Below, piece after piece: positions 46,351 through 58,215 of a stretch of DNA of 64,000 nucleotides (its first letter is position 1; the number at the start of each line of letters is the position of its first letter). This stretch comes from Cinnamomum chago. Taxonomy: Eukaryota; Streptophyta; Magnoliopsida; Laurales; Lauraceae. The stretch spans positions 66,677,922-66,741,921 of the forward strand of contig CP142456.1 in assembly GCA_038049695.1 (NCBI GenBank), in the 5' to 3' direction. A model generated the notes under the pieces. It did not search any database and was not told the DNA's origin. It saw only the letters and a list, made by a program, of their open reading frames with translations. Both the position numbers and the translations under genes were made by a program.

Positions 46351-47978
46351 ATGGCATCAAGCTTGGTTCAACCCCAGATCCCAAAGCTGACGAAGGAGAA
46401 CTATGAGAACTAGAGTATCTAGATGAAGGCGTTATTCGGATCGCAGGATCTATGGGAGATCGTCACCGAAAGATACGTGGAACCCACTACAGAGCAAGAA
46501 GTTGCGTACACTCCAGAGCAGAAGACTGCCCTAAAAGATCAGAAGAAGAAAGACAAGAAGGCTCTGTTCCTATTCTATCAAGAGGTAGATGAATCAACCT
46601 TCGAAAAGATTGCTGAAACACCATCTAGCAAGAAAGCATGGGAGACCCTTAACACTATCTTCAAAGGTGTTGATCGGGTCAAGAGGGTTCGTCTAAAACC
46701 CTCCTAGCATAGTTTGAAGCTACTCACATGAAAGAAGGTGAGAATATTTCGTATTATTTTTCACGATTGCTAGTAATAGGAAATCAAATGAAGAGAAATT
46801 GTGAAAAGATAGAAGATATTAGAGTTGTAGAAAAAGCATTAAAATCCCTCACAACCAAATTCAAGCATGTGGTTATGGCTATTGAGGAGTCCAAAGATTT
46901 AGAGACTCTCTCAATAGAATAATTAATGGGATCACTCCAAGTCCATGAGCAACGTATGCAAAAGAATAGTAGCTCCATGGTCTTAGAATAGGCACTAGAG
47001 TCAAAATTGACTCTAAGTGAGAAAAAGCCAGGTCGAGGAAGTTCGAAGCGGGGCGGTAGAGGAAAAGAGGGAGCAAACCCTCAAAGCCGAAGGCAATCTC
47101 AATTACGGAGCTCCAACAATCGTGGAAGAGGAGCTGGCCGAGGTGGATTTGCCCGTGGTCGTGGTAATTCAAGAAGTGTCCAATGCTACAACTGCAACAA
47201 GTTTGGACACTTTGCCTCGGAGTGCTGGAGCAAACCCGCTGAATGGGAGGAGCAATCTAACTTCGCAGAAGCAAGAGGTGAAGAAAAAGAATTATCCACA
47301 TTTCTCCTAGCGCAAGAGGAAGACTATGGCCAAGAAAATGTTTGGTACCTGGATTCCGGTACAAGCAACCACATGTGCGGGAAGAAGGAACTCTTTGAAG
47401 AGCTTGCGGAAGATGTCAGCGGAAAAGTAAGTCTCAGAGACTCATCAAAGCTTCAGGTACAAGGTAAGGGAAGTATTAAGATTTATCAAAAAGATGGTGT
47501 GCTTGCATATATATCAAATTTGCATTACGTGCCCAATATGAAAAGTAATCTCCTTAGTCTTGGGCAACTCCTAGAGAAGGGGTATGTAATACACATGGAA
47601 AATCTCTCTTTGTCATTGAGAGATGTACATGGGAGGCATGTAGCTCGAGTCCAAATGGCGAAGAATCGCATGTTTCCACTCTATCTTAAGACAAAGGTGG
47701 AGAAGTGCTTCCATGGACTTATAAACAATGAGTCATGGAAGTGGCATCTTAGATATGGGCATCTTCACTTCAATGTGCTCAAGCTATTATCCACTACAAA
47801 CATGGTGCATGGCTTGCCTACTATTGAAAAGCCCAAGCATGTGTGTGAGGCATGCACACTTGGCAAGCAACAAAGAAACTCATTTCCAGTAGGGAAATCA
47901 TGGAGAGCAAAAGCACCATTGCAGTTGGTTCACACAGATATTTGTGGGCCATTGAAGACACCTTCTCTTGGAGGTAAT
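46351..47978 (+). pseudogene. gag-pol: Copia gag-protease-integrase start, truncated and inactivated
   Basis: From ATG 46351: a UBN2-type gag (SQDLWEIVTERYVEP, KKAWETLNTIF, SYYFSRLLVIGNQMK), a zinc knuckle CYNCNKFGHFASEC (CX2CX4HX4C) at about 47185-47230, an Asp protease motif YLDSGTSNHM at about 47345, a pre-integrase block (WKWHLRYGHLHFNVL), then the first integrase Asp in HTDICGP at about 47938. Nonsense codons occur at about 46411, 46420, 46920 and 46989, with a frameshift near 46700. The frame stops where the 2.4-kb repeat copy begins; rest of integrase, RT, RNase H and 3' LTR are absent. Confidence 0.9.
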
Positions 47979-50403
47979 AGATTACATGAGAAAGAATTTA
48001 ATCTAAAAGTCTAATGTATAAATAGATGTGTTGAATGTGTTGGACTCTATATTTAGATGACTAAAATAAAAAATTTCTCCCAAATCCCTAAAATTTCTAC
48101 TTAAATTAAAATTGAAATCGAAATTGAGCTCCAATTTTGCAATCAATTGCGATATTAGAGCTTAATTTCGAAATCGATTCCTAATCTCTCTTTAATATAT
48201 ATTAATGGGACTGTGATGCATAGGACTGCCTTATCGTCCAACACTCCCCCTCTAGAGTGAGAATATCAAGAAACTTGCTTTTCAAAAAGTTGACTGATGA
48301 CAGCCAAGTGCTTTAGTGAAGAGATCCCAAGATCATATGATAGTAGTGGTAGGATTGAGCGAAATTCTATTTTTGCACATGAACAAGAGACAGTAAATTA
48401 TTTCTTGCTCTTCCAATAAATGTGGCTCTCTCCAAGAAAGTAATATAATAACTAATAGAATTTTTACAAGTCCACCAACTGCTTGGGTAATGAATATTTC
48501 TTTTTACCCAGTATAAAAAAATAGGGGAACCCCATCAAATAGAAGTCATAGAAAGTCATAATACACATTAGGTTGAGAACTCCTGATTTAAACTAGAAAC
48601 AGAAGTCATAGCAAGTCAAAAATTAATGCACATTAGGTTTAGAACTCCTGATTTGAACTAGATACAGAAGTCATAGCAAGTCAAAAATTAATACACGGTA
48701 GGTTTAGAACTCTTGATTTGAACTAGATGACCTGATCTGACATCCTTTAATGCAACTCTCTCCTAATCCTTTTATGCAAGTTGTTGATGTCTTATGTGGG
48801 AAAAAGGGCCTTATTTGGTAGAGCATGCAAGTGGATGATCTGTTTTTGCCGAAATTATTTCACTAACCTTTCTCCAATAATAATGATTTGACATAAGAGA
48901 AAAAGTTTGATGGTCACATGTTCACCTCTAACCTTTACCTACCAATGACCCTAGTCCACACCTAATATGCAAACACCTTACTTTTTTTTTTCTTTTTTTC
49001 TTTTTTTAAGATGATGAAAACACATTTGTCATGAGATTTCCGAGAAAGTAACATGCTATTAGAAGTGATTAATTTAAATCCTTATCTATTTTTAACTATC
49101 CATTGATCTACTAGCTTAGATTCCTTCTAGAAATTAAAGTTGAATAAATTACAAACACCGAGTCTGGTACACTCTATTAAAACAGAAAACTTAGGGGTCG
49201 TTTGTCTACACCCATTTACATATGTAAATGGTGAATATGCGTAACATTTATGTATCAATTATGTTTGTGTACAATTATTTACGCATTTTGCTTGTAAATC
49301 AGATGTGTAAATGGTGTGAAAATGAGTCCATTTTCACACCAAAATTTGATCACTTGTTGAGGTGGGAAATAGAGATTACCAAAACACATACCTTTCAAAG
49401 AATACCCGTTGGATGCAGAGGTGTTGGGGCATTTCCGTAAAAGACGTTATAGGTTTGAAACCCCCTCCAACGCATTAGAAAAATAATAATAAAAGAGGTC
49501 TAAAAAAGATGATTTTAAGGGACAAAATCTGTAAGACAAAAAGTACATATTAGAAAATGAAAGTATCTCCAATGATTTTAAGAGACAAAATCTGTAAGAC
49601 AAAAAAAATATTAGAAAATAAAAGTGTCTCCAATGATGTTAAGGGACAAAATCTTTAAGACAAAAAAACAATGAAAGTGTCTCCAATGATTTTAAGAGAC
49701 AAAATCTTTAAGACAAAAAAACATATTAGAAAATGAAAGTGGCTCCAATGATTTTAAGAGACAAAATCTATAAGACAAAAAACATATTGGTAGTAAGAAT
49801 CTTAAAGGGCAATCTATAAGATAAATCTCTCAATGATTTTGCTATATAAACTTTGAACTAGTTAATTACCTTATTATTTTAGTTTTCTTCCAATATCTCA
49901 ATGATTTTTCTAAACTTATTTATTATCGCAATACTTTAAAAATCTTTAAACATGTATATATGAATGGAAGAGAGAAGGAAGAATGTATTTTATATAGCAT
50001 TATGGGATCATTCAAAAATCATGTATAAATGCAATATGAATGGAAGAGAGGAGGAAGAATGTATTTTATATAGCATTATGGGATCATTCAAAAATCATGT
50101 ATAAATGTAATTTCACCTAACCATAACAAAATTGTGACACTTCTAATATGATTGAACTTAGCCACAAAATACAAATTTTAAGAACTTTCTATAATTGATT
50201 AATATTAGTATAAAGCCTATGAGATGCATGGGTTAAGTTTAATGCAAATTCATGAATAATGAATTAAGATCAATATTGAATTAAATATATATTAATAAAA
50301 ATATTAATAATAATGCTATTTGCTTAATCAAACATGTTGGAATGCATTTTTGTGAAGGTGATCATCGATAGAAATGTATATTTTTTAAAAGTGTATTTCA
50401 TGT
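47979..50403. repeat. 2.4-kb dispersed repeat, copy 2
   Basis: Same orientation and content as 19547-22014, including the tandem of roughly 60-bp units (about 49510-49790) and the doubled GGAAGAATGTATTTTATATA unit. It joins the copia fragment on the left at ACATGAGAAA and is cut on the right after CATGT by a CACTA terminus. Confidence 0.85.
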
Positions 50404-50640
50404 CACTACAAGAAAATATAATTTTAGCGTCGGACTTATAGAGGCGGCCGATAAAATTCGTCACTATAGTATACTTATAGCGGCGACCAAAGCTGAGCCC
50501 GCTATAAAGTTACTTTTACCCGCGGCCTTCGCTATGTCCGTCGCTAAAAACATCAGTCCAACGGTGGCAAGCTCCGGCGGGAGTCAAGTTTTGGATGGCG
50601 CTGCAAATTATTTGTTGCGGTAAAAGTTTTAGATATATCG
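50404..50640. mobile_element. Terminal region of a CACTA (En/Spm-like) element
   Basis: CACTACAAGAAAATATAATT is the standard start of plant CACTA elements, followed by subterminal motifs of TAGCGNCGG type (TTTTAGCGTCGGA, TATAGCGGCGACC, CGTCGCTAAAAAC). It interrupts the 2.4-kb repeat exactly after CATGT. No opposite CTTGTAGTG end was found downstream, so the element is either truncated or larger than expected. Confidence 0.7.
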
Positions 50641-51640
50641 GTCCCTTTCTCGCTCACCTCCCTCATTGTCTCACTTCTAACATCTATCCCTCTCTCGCTC
50701 TCTCATTCTCTCGCGCACCTGCATGTCTCCCTCCCCTGCGCAGCAAGCAGCCCTCCATCTCTCGACCTCTTCATCTCTCTGGCCCTCTAGCTCCTTCTCT
50801 GTCACGCCGATCCCTCTTCTCTCACTCATCCATCGCCGGAGGACTGAAATTCCTCTCCAATCGAAAAGCCCCAAATCTCCAACCCTTACCCTCGTCTCTC
50901 TCGAAGCATCGTCTATCCCATCATCAAAAACCCTCTCCATTCGAAAACCCCCAAATCAAAAGTGTTCAGACCTTCTCCCTCAAACTCTCTCGACTCTCTC
51001 AATTTCCAGGCAACATAAAACGAAGGAAGGGAACAAAGAAGAGGAGGAAAAGAGGAAGAAAAAAGGAGAGAGGAAGAGAAAAAGAAATGCCTTGAAAACT
51101 CAGGTAGGGGTTTCTTAATCGATTTTTTTTTTCTCGTTTGATGGCTAATCCGCAGGCGCTCTTAATGGGCAAAGCCTTATCCATTTTTGATATGTTTGGA
51201 ATGACGGCCCTCAATCTGATTTGATGGAGAAATTGACGGATAAAAAAAAAACTCTGCTTTGACGAGGAATAAAGAGCGGAAAAAAAAATACAAGAAGCAG
51301 GAAACACATTGCAGATTCAACATGAAGAACAGCAGAGACCTGGTGCTCGGAAACGTCTCAGTGCAGATTTGGAGAACCTAACTGTGAGTGAAAAATATGA
51401 CCATTTTTTTATTTTGTTTTTTGTTTTAGCTGTTGTTCTCTCTGTTACAATCTCTCGTGTCAATTCAAGAGCTTTTGGATGCTATCCAGAATCCAGATTG
51501 CCTTTTGGTCTGTATATTTTGGAAATAGAATTATTTGTTGATTCTGTTCTTCCATGTTTTTTTAATGGATATTCTGTTCTTCCATGTTAATCGATATTCT
51601 GTTCTTCCATGTGTTTGGGAAAGTGTGGAAATCCAATCTC
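50641..51640 (+). pseudogene. Gene-like 5' region next to the CACTA end, unidentified
   Basis: A CT-rich leader-like stretch (50650-51010) is followed by an A/G-rich exon-like part ending AACTCAG|GTAGGG, a possible acceptor CCGCAG|GCGCTC near 51155, and a further exon-like piece reading EEQQRPGARKRLSADLENLT before a GTGAGTG donor near 51384. The arrangement resembles the start of a host gene, perhaps captured by the CACTA element. Three frames are open across the CT-rich part, so the long frames there are not evidence of coding. Protein unknown. Confidence 0.3.
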
Positions 51641-53195
51641 ACATGAGGTAATGGACATTGTTTATCAGATTTTTCTACCCCAAATCAAGATCAGTCTCTA
51701 CTAATTAGTAGGGGTGGATGACACAAGAAATCAGTGCCTTCCATCATCACACACACAGTGATGACCATCCTTAATATCAAAATATTCACACCACTCATGA
51801 TTTGTAGTTACTTCCAAACAGCCTGAAGTCACATCCCATTGTCTTGTCTCTCATGAAACCAAACATAAGCGGTAAGCCCCGGCATTCCTGCAGACAACAC
51901 ATGTCAGGAGGAATCAAACAAGTCATGGTTGAGTTTGACTCTGACCTGATCAAATTGTATATAAATATGATAGTATTGTTTACACAGTATTTCATCCAGT
52001 GATGCAATGTAATGTAGTATCCTAATATGTAAAGATGAATGATTACTAATTTGATTATATGAAAGATAGAAACTATAGAAAATTGTGTCCTAAAACTAAT
52101 ATGTACAATCCAAAGTCAAATAAAATTTTCAGACTGAAAGGCAGCTGGTTTTGAAACCTATGTATAAGAGAGAGTTCCTGCCTGATACGCAGTCAATGAA
52201 GCTGCCTGTTTTTCCTATCTTCCATGATGGAAGATACCTTGTACCTCAAATGGAAACTCCCAAAAAGCGCATGGCACTTGTGTTGCCTTGTATCTGCATC
52301 ATTTTTGCTTCTCATGATGCCCCCTGATAGACTCGTACATAGGGCCCTTTGAACCATTACCTCTCCCCAAGTCAGGGCCAATCTGATTTGGACGAAGCTA
52401 TTGCTCCACCTATAATTACATCAGAACTGCAAATATTCTTCTATTTTGAATATAGAAGAGGACAAGTGGTGTAGATCACCCAACCAATGAACAATTCACG
52501 TTGGTCAATGGTGTCAAGGGATACACTCGCACAGACAAACCTTCAATAAATTTATATTTTAAATTGATTTCCATACCTACTTAACTACATTTCTTTTATT
52601 ACTAATGACTACAGTTTCTTTTTTATAGCCAAAATACTCAAGCTATCCTAATTAATTTAGATAACCAAGCAAAATGAAAACCAAATCTTAAGAATGACTA
52701 ACTAAGATTCTTCCATTCTAAGATCCTACTAAAACTTTCCTAACTAAGACATCTAAAACAAAGAAAGAAAAAAAGTAGTGCATTTAAACACATCCTCTAA
52801 ACACCACTTTGGATTGTTGGGAAACGCTTTTCCGGCCAAATATCATTCTATTACGCTCTAATTCGAACCCTACCCGAACCCAAATGGCGCTAAATGAAGA
52901 TTTTCAGCAGAATGGCATTAAAAAAACCACTGCTTTTCACACCACCCCAAATGCATCAATCCTTAAACAAACATGTGTTCAATAGCACAGCTACTGATCT
53001 TGAATACATCCAAAAAACCAATCAAACGAGTCTTTTTCAAGAAAAAAGCTGGATAACTGATGAAACATTTCGATCTCTAAACCGAAAAGTAAAAAGGAAA
53101 TCGATCGCCTCATATCCAAGGACACGAAAAAAAATCTAGGGTTAGGGTTTCTACAACCGCTACATATGTATAAGATGTGGCGTGGGGGTGTACGG
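51641..53195. other. Spacer downstream of the OB-fold exon, no exon recognised
   Basis: The remaining OB-fold exons should lie here on the minus strand, but I could not recognise the expected continuation. The first part (about 52900-53150) looks like intron, including a telomere-like TAGGGTTAGGGTTT at about 53138. Short frames at 51795-52007 and 52193-52381 have no recognised domain. Confidence 0.35.
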
Positions 53196-53198
53196 ACT

Positions 53199-53447
53199 TT
53201 GATCGTTGCGAGCGGTGAAGACGATGGCGGCGGTCTCGTCGCCGATGAGGCATTCGGCAATGCGGGTTTGGCGGAGGTGGGCGGAGGCGGCGCGGCGCTT
53301 TTGGAGGACGGTGTTGGAGCTGACGACCTTGACAGTGAGGGTGTGGCCGCTCGTCATCGGCTTCAGCTGCTCCACCTTCGTAAACACAGGCTTCTTCAAT
53401 GCGGGCTTCACTCCGTCTCCTTGTGGTGCTGCTGCAATCGTCGCCAT
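53199..53447 (-). CDS. First exon of an OB-fold nucleic-acid-binding protein (At4g28440-like), partial
   Basis: From the minus-strand ATG at 53447 (GCCATGGCG) 83 codons read MATIAAAPQGDGVKPALKKP, then VFTKVEQLKP, SGHTLTVKVVSS, RIAECLIGDETA and IVFTARNDQ. This is the N-terminal half of the small plant OB-fold family related to single-stranded-DNA-binding SOSS-B proteins, probably nuclear or cytosolic. Family members continue after NDQ with a helix-strand part (about 60 more residues); here the frame runs into unrelated residues and a stop. A splice site near 53197 (A|GTCCGT) is possible but weak. The leader contains GAA repeats and two telo-box-like motifs (AGGGTTT), common in housekeeping plant promoters. 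It may be a live gene whose second exon I missed, or a truncated copy. Confidence 0.7.
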
Positions 53448-53460
53448 GGCTGAGATGGTC

Positions 53461-53546
53461 GATAAAACCCTAACCCTCCCTGTTCTTGAAGAAGAAGAAG
53501 AAGAAGAAGAAGAGAAAAAAATCCAAAACCCAAACCCTAACCCTAA
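53461..53546. promoter_or_regulatory. Telo-box motifs and GAA repeat in the OB-fold gene leader
   Basis: AAAACCCTAACCCT at about 53464 and AAACCCTAACCCTAACAC at about 53528 flank a (GAA)8-type tract (about 53489-53512). Telo-boxes (AAACCCTAA) near transcription starts mark many translation- and replication-related plant genes. On the coding strand they read AGGGTTAGGGTTT. Confidence 0.5.
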
Positions 53547-53711
53547 CACTCGTGGGATGACTGATGAGGAGAAGAAGAGAGCGCGGAGAAAAAGGGGCGT
53601 GGGCCCACCGGAAAACGGATTGCGGATTAACGGGGTCCCTGTTATCTTAAATTGAAAAAGGAGAGGTGGGACCCGCAATGAGATAGGGATTGCATTGTGA
53701 TGGTGGCCCAT

Positions 53712-54817
53712 TAATGATGATCATTTTCATGATTGCGAGATCGGGGTTAAATTGATGGTAAGACCCTCCAAATGAATAGGCCCCTTGGTGTATTTCATGA
53801 CGTGTTACTGGACCTAAATTGATGGGAGTGTGACCAACACCAACTCATTGTGAGACTAATGGACCCAAATTGAACTCCAATGGGTAGGTCAGTTGGCCTA
53901 AAACCATGGTTTGTGGAGGTTGTAGTACTACCATACTGAGGCTATAATCGAGTTTATCCGGCTTTTCTCTGGGTCCCGAGGGATTAATTCAGCCCAAAAG
54001 GCCGAGAACCCTCAGATTAAAATAAAAAAAAAACTAGACCTAAATTGTTGGTAATTTTATAACATTGTTAGAATTTCATGCCATTAAAAATAGCAATAAA
54101 TTTTGGCTTTAGCTATTGGTCTGCACTGTTTCATAACGTAGTTTTTCCTTACCCTTCTACAGCTAATGATCATCATGCCTTGAGAGGTGGAGTTTGGGAT
54201 TTTGATTATTAATAAAACAAAATTGGAGAAACCTTCGTAAAGCACCCGCGCTCATAGTGAGATGACCATCGTGCGTCTAAATGCCCGGTGGGAGACACCT
54301 TATGAGTTATGACCAATCCAAGTAGACCATAAAACAAGGAACAACCTTTATATCGTCACTGATCCGGGTTTGACACCTATCTGAATGGACTGGACCGTTG
54401 GATCGACTATATATTTGCTTTAGACAATCAAAACTTGTTGAATGTTAATCAAGTAGTAGTTAGGATGATGGTTCCAACCACCTGCACCATAAATAGCTTG
54501 GTGGGGAGGAGATCTTTCAACCCCTTAGTCCCATACCCAAATATTGAAAAGGTAAAGGACAGGGGCGGGCCCAGGTTCATGGCTCTGGGCTAAACCCCTA
54601 ACCAAGCCTGAAAAAGGTTAAAACTTCTTAAAACCACCCTGCAAATTTTAAAAACTAATGTGTATTTTAACAAATGTGGATTGATCATTATAACAAGTGT
54701 GATGTGCTCTATAATCAAGGAAGAGAGTTGGACCAACATCTGAACAAGAACATGAGACGTGAGAAGAATTCGACCAATATCAAAACATGGGGCATGTGAC
54801 ATACTAAAGCGTGATAT
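53712..54817. other. Unassigned spacer
   Basis: The first 200 bp upstream of the OB-fold gene are probably its promoter. Further on, GGGGCGGGCCCAGGTTCATGG near 54561 resembles one terminus of a hAT-like element; no partner end was found. No gene was seen. Confidence 0.35.
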
Positions 54818-55282
54818 TAGGGGTAGTACATGGGCAGTTCGGATCGATTTAGCACTAAAACCAACCACCAAACCGAACCTATCGATTTTTTAATTAACCA
54901 ATCCGATCCGACCAATGGAGAGGACTTACTTAGACCGAACCAAACCGGACCGAAGTAATCGGTTCGGTCGGTTAAATCATTTTGTTTTTTATTTTTTTAA
55001 ATCAGAAATTAAAATTTTCAAAATGATGACACCCCTATCCTTTGCATTTATCCCAATGTTTAGGGCAAAGATAAAAATCCAAATAGTTAAATACTCAAAT
55101 TACATAATATCCCGGTCGGTTCGGTTTAGGTAGTGAACCGAGGGCTCAAACCAATAACCGACCGAACTAAGCGGTTTCTTCGATTTTCAAACCATAGACC
55201 GAACCGATTTACTATAAAACCAATCTGAACCGCCCTGTTTGGTCTAGTTTAGCGGTGATATCGAATTTTCTATGCAACCCTA
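54818..55282. mobile_element. 465-bp hAT MITE rich in ACCGAACC motifs
   Basis: Left TAGGGGTAGTACATGG and right CTATGCAACCCTA are inverted tips, flanked by CGTGATAT (54810-54817) and TGTGATAT (55283-55290), an 8-bp duplication with one mismatch. The interior has repeated ACCGAACC/GGTTCGGT sequences on both strands. Confidence 0.75.
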
Positions 55283-55290
55283 TGTGATAT

Positions 55291-56848
55291 GAATGGGTCA
55301 TACTTTAATCACAAAATTGCAACAACATAATGTAGGCTAGTCTCAACAAGCAAGATTACTCTTTGGTAAAACCTTCTTTCGCCACAAAACAAACTGCTAA
55401 AGTAGTACAATAAATCAAATAATAAAAATCCTTGCCTGGGTCCTACTGTCCATGTGTCTCACGCAACACCAGCCCTTTGCAGTGGCGGAGCCACATAGGG
55501 TTGAGGAGGGGCAATTCAATTTCTTGTTTCCTTTCAAACTACAAAAGAAAATTTGTGTATATTTTTTTTTCCTTTTTTGTCCCTCTTCAATATTTTTTTG
55601 GGCAAGTTTGTCTTTTAACTTAAATAAGAAGAGAGCGACTAAATGCACACTAGTTTTTGCTCTTTCCACATTGGTACGCTCTACACTCCCCACACTTACT
55701 CCATACACACCTGGTATTGCCCAAAATGCCCTAACCTATGGAAACGCCATTCCTCCTTACACACCCCTACTCTCAACTCTCCCTCTCTCCCTTTCGGCTG
55801 ACACAAGCAGTTTGGCGGTCTGCCATCTCTGCCTCTCCCTCTCCATTTCTCCCTCTTTCTCTCCCTCTCCCCACCTCTCTCCCCCTATCCCTCTCGCCCG
55901 CCACTGCCCGTCTCTCTCCCTCTCCCTCTCCCTCTCCCTCTCCCTCTACTCCGCCCGCCGCATTTAGCAGCTCACTTTCCTTCTACTTTCTTCCGCATGA
56001 CAACTGACTAAGGCCTTCCCTATGCTCAAATAAATATGCATCGTGCACTCCTCTTTTTTTTTAGAGAGCTGTTAATGGCACACCCAAAACTTCTTTTTGC
56101 ACGCCCCTTGTCTACACACACACCACTTTAAGTCAAGAAATTATCAATTTTTTTCTACACCCATTTTTTTTCCAAATTACCCAAACCTCTCCATCCTCAA
56201 TTTGTCTGTACACTCCCCTTCTTCCCCCCTCACTCTCACCCTATCCCTTCTCCCTCTCCTTCTTTTTTTAACTTTTCTTTTTTCTTTACCCTTTATTGAG
56301 CCTACAATGCAGTATGTATTATGTTTGGCACTTATAGTTAGAACATTTTGAATGCTTGCCCATTAAGTTGTGATTATGTTTTGAGTTTTTTAAATCTTAA
56401 TCCAAAATATCTCACAACTTAGTGCAAAACAGAATGTAAAAATCCTTCTTCACCTCAGGTGATATCATCATTAATTGACAATAAAAAAGGAACTTTTACC
56501 AAAAAATAAGAAAGAATTTGCCTAAATGCTAATCAGTGAGTTTTTACCAAAACAAGATAATCGGATCTTAGAAAAAACTTTTTGACTAAAGTGCATAGTT
56601 TGCGATATCGCAACCTATGTTCACTATCCACCTCACTAGAACTCTCCTTTTCCCCTTTTATTACTCAGGGAACCCTGGCCCCTGTCATGTAATTAATGAA
56701 TTAACGAAATGGATGGTCCACAGCTTAGATGATAGAATCTGAACCTTTTCATTTCATCCATCTTACAATTGATGGGTTGATCGATCAACTGCAATCATAT
56801 CCTGGCACATCCCACCCATGTAATTATCCCCTGATTTAAATGTTTGAA
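55291..56848. other. Unassigned spacer, pyrimidine-rich in the middle
   Basis: CAGTGGCGGAGCCACATAGG at about 55478 looks like a hAT terminus similar to that at 362, but no opposite end with a matching duplication was found. 55780-55960 is CT-rich (CTCTCCCTCTCCCT repeats) and gives spurious frames. 56060-56290 is also T/C-rich. No gene was seen. Confidence 0.4.
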
Positions 56849-57287
56849 CTAGCACAATAACCCGTGCTAAGCACCGGCATGTTCACCAACACATGCAAAA
56901 TATATTGTATGATCCATTAGAAAAAAAAATAGATCACGCAAAACCAATGTCAAACACCAACTAATAGCGATCTGATTTAAATAGAGCATAAAATTTTAAA
57001 AAGAGAATAAAATAAGAGAAGATTATGAGAGTACCTCTTTTCTCAATCCAAAATTCCGTAGAGTAGAAATGGATTAGGAGAAGTGGAGTTGGAAGAAAAG
57101 AGGAGAATTATATTTAGGATGAAAATGAAGTTGTTGCATTGAGGGAAAAGTGAGAAGAAGACTTGAATGGCTACAATCTAATTACATGTTGAAAGTGGGA
57201 AGAAAAAGTGAGTTAGTTATAGAACATGAGAAATAACTTCCGTCAAAATTAAAGCCAAAACCCTTGGCTTTAATATATTATAATGGA
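56849..57287 (-). mobile_element. Small non-autonomous Helitron (about 440 bp)
   Basis: On the minus strand it begins TCCATTATAATATATTAAAG, then CCAAGGGTTTTGGCTTTAAT. It ends with the hairpin CCGGTGCTTAGCACGGG, a short spacer and GTGCTAG followed by T: the TC start and hairpin-CTAG|T end of Helitrons. No coding capacity. Confidence 0.6.
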
Positions 57288-57824
57288 GGAGGAGAAGTGA
57301 GCCTCATCACAATCATAAGAAAAGAAGAATGGTAGTTTCCTGAAGGCACCCAACTAGAGGATCCCCACTTAACCAAGGAGAGAGACGTTTCAATTCAAGT
57401 TTTACTTGGCAATGATAAGTGGTTTTGTCAGATACATTTTATACAGAAAACTATAGGCTCCTAATTGGAGTTCTTTGTTCTTTCTTCATGGTGTAGAGCA
57501 AAATATGGAGCCTGCAATTGATTGCAAATGGCAAGAATGTGATTAGATTGTGCAAAACCCACCTTGAGCAGTAGCAGGGCCTACCTTTGATTCGGATAAC
57601 TCTACCATCTCGGCTGTTACTTAATTTGAATGTGGGTGACTTTTTGACGACCTTTTTTTAAATCAAGGGGTGAATTTTGAAAATTTATTCTCTCGATATT
57701 ATGTCAAGTGAATGGATGCTTTACTCCACTTCACCATAATAGAGCCGGTAGTGTCAAATGATAGATGCATTACTTGGATACACGAGCAACCTCCCAAGTA
57801 AGGGAGACAGGCATTCTGAAACTA
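57288..57824. other. Unassigned spacer
   Basis: No gene, repeat pair or RNA was recognised. Confidence 0.35.
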
Positions 57825-57832
57825 CCTGTGCA

Positions 57833-58207
57833 TAGGGTTGTAAACGGGTCGGTTCCAGTCCGGGTCCATGGTGGACCCGGAACCGGAACCGTTAAGGAGA
57901 ATGTGAAACCGGATCCGGACCCAGAACCGGTTTCTTAGCTCCGAAACCGGAACTAGAATCATATGTGGGACGGGTTTGGATCCGGGTCTACGTTTAGGTA
58001 GAGAATGATATTAAAAAAACATGGTTTTTAGGAGAGATTTTCGAAAATTGAGGTAATATGTCAGGTCTCGAGTCCACGGGTCCGAACCAAGGTGGAACCG
58101 GACCCGGACCAATTTACTTATCGGGGCCTAAATAAGGACCCAGATCCAGTTTTTAATAGATCGGAACCTCGGGTAATTGGAGAATTGGGTACCCAATTAC
58201 ATCCCTA
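57833..58207. mobile_element. 375-bp hAT MITE rich in GGACCCGG motifs
   Basis: The element starts TAGGGTTGTAAACGGGT and ends TACCCAATTACATCCCTA, and is flanked by the perfect 8-bp duplication CCTGTGCA (57825-57832, 58208-58215). The interior is unusually GC-rich for this region, with repeated CCGGAACCGG and GGACCCGG blocks. Confidence 0.85.
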
Positions 58208-58215
58208 CCTGTGCA

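Noticed and set aside
50595-51118. 166- and 131-codon frames in overlapping phases
   Set aside because: CT-rich sequence lacks stop codons in several frames at once; no domain is present.
53206-53655. 149-codon plus-strand frame opposite the OB-fold exon
   Set aside because: It is the antisense shadow of a recognised protein.
55478-55500. Second full hAT element starting CAGTGGCGGAGCC
   Set aside because: No opposite terminus with a matching 8-bp duplication was found downstream.
55452-56007. 171- and 89-codon Ser/Pro/Leu-rich frames
   Set aside because: They are low-complexity CTCTCC sequence.
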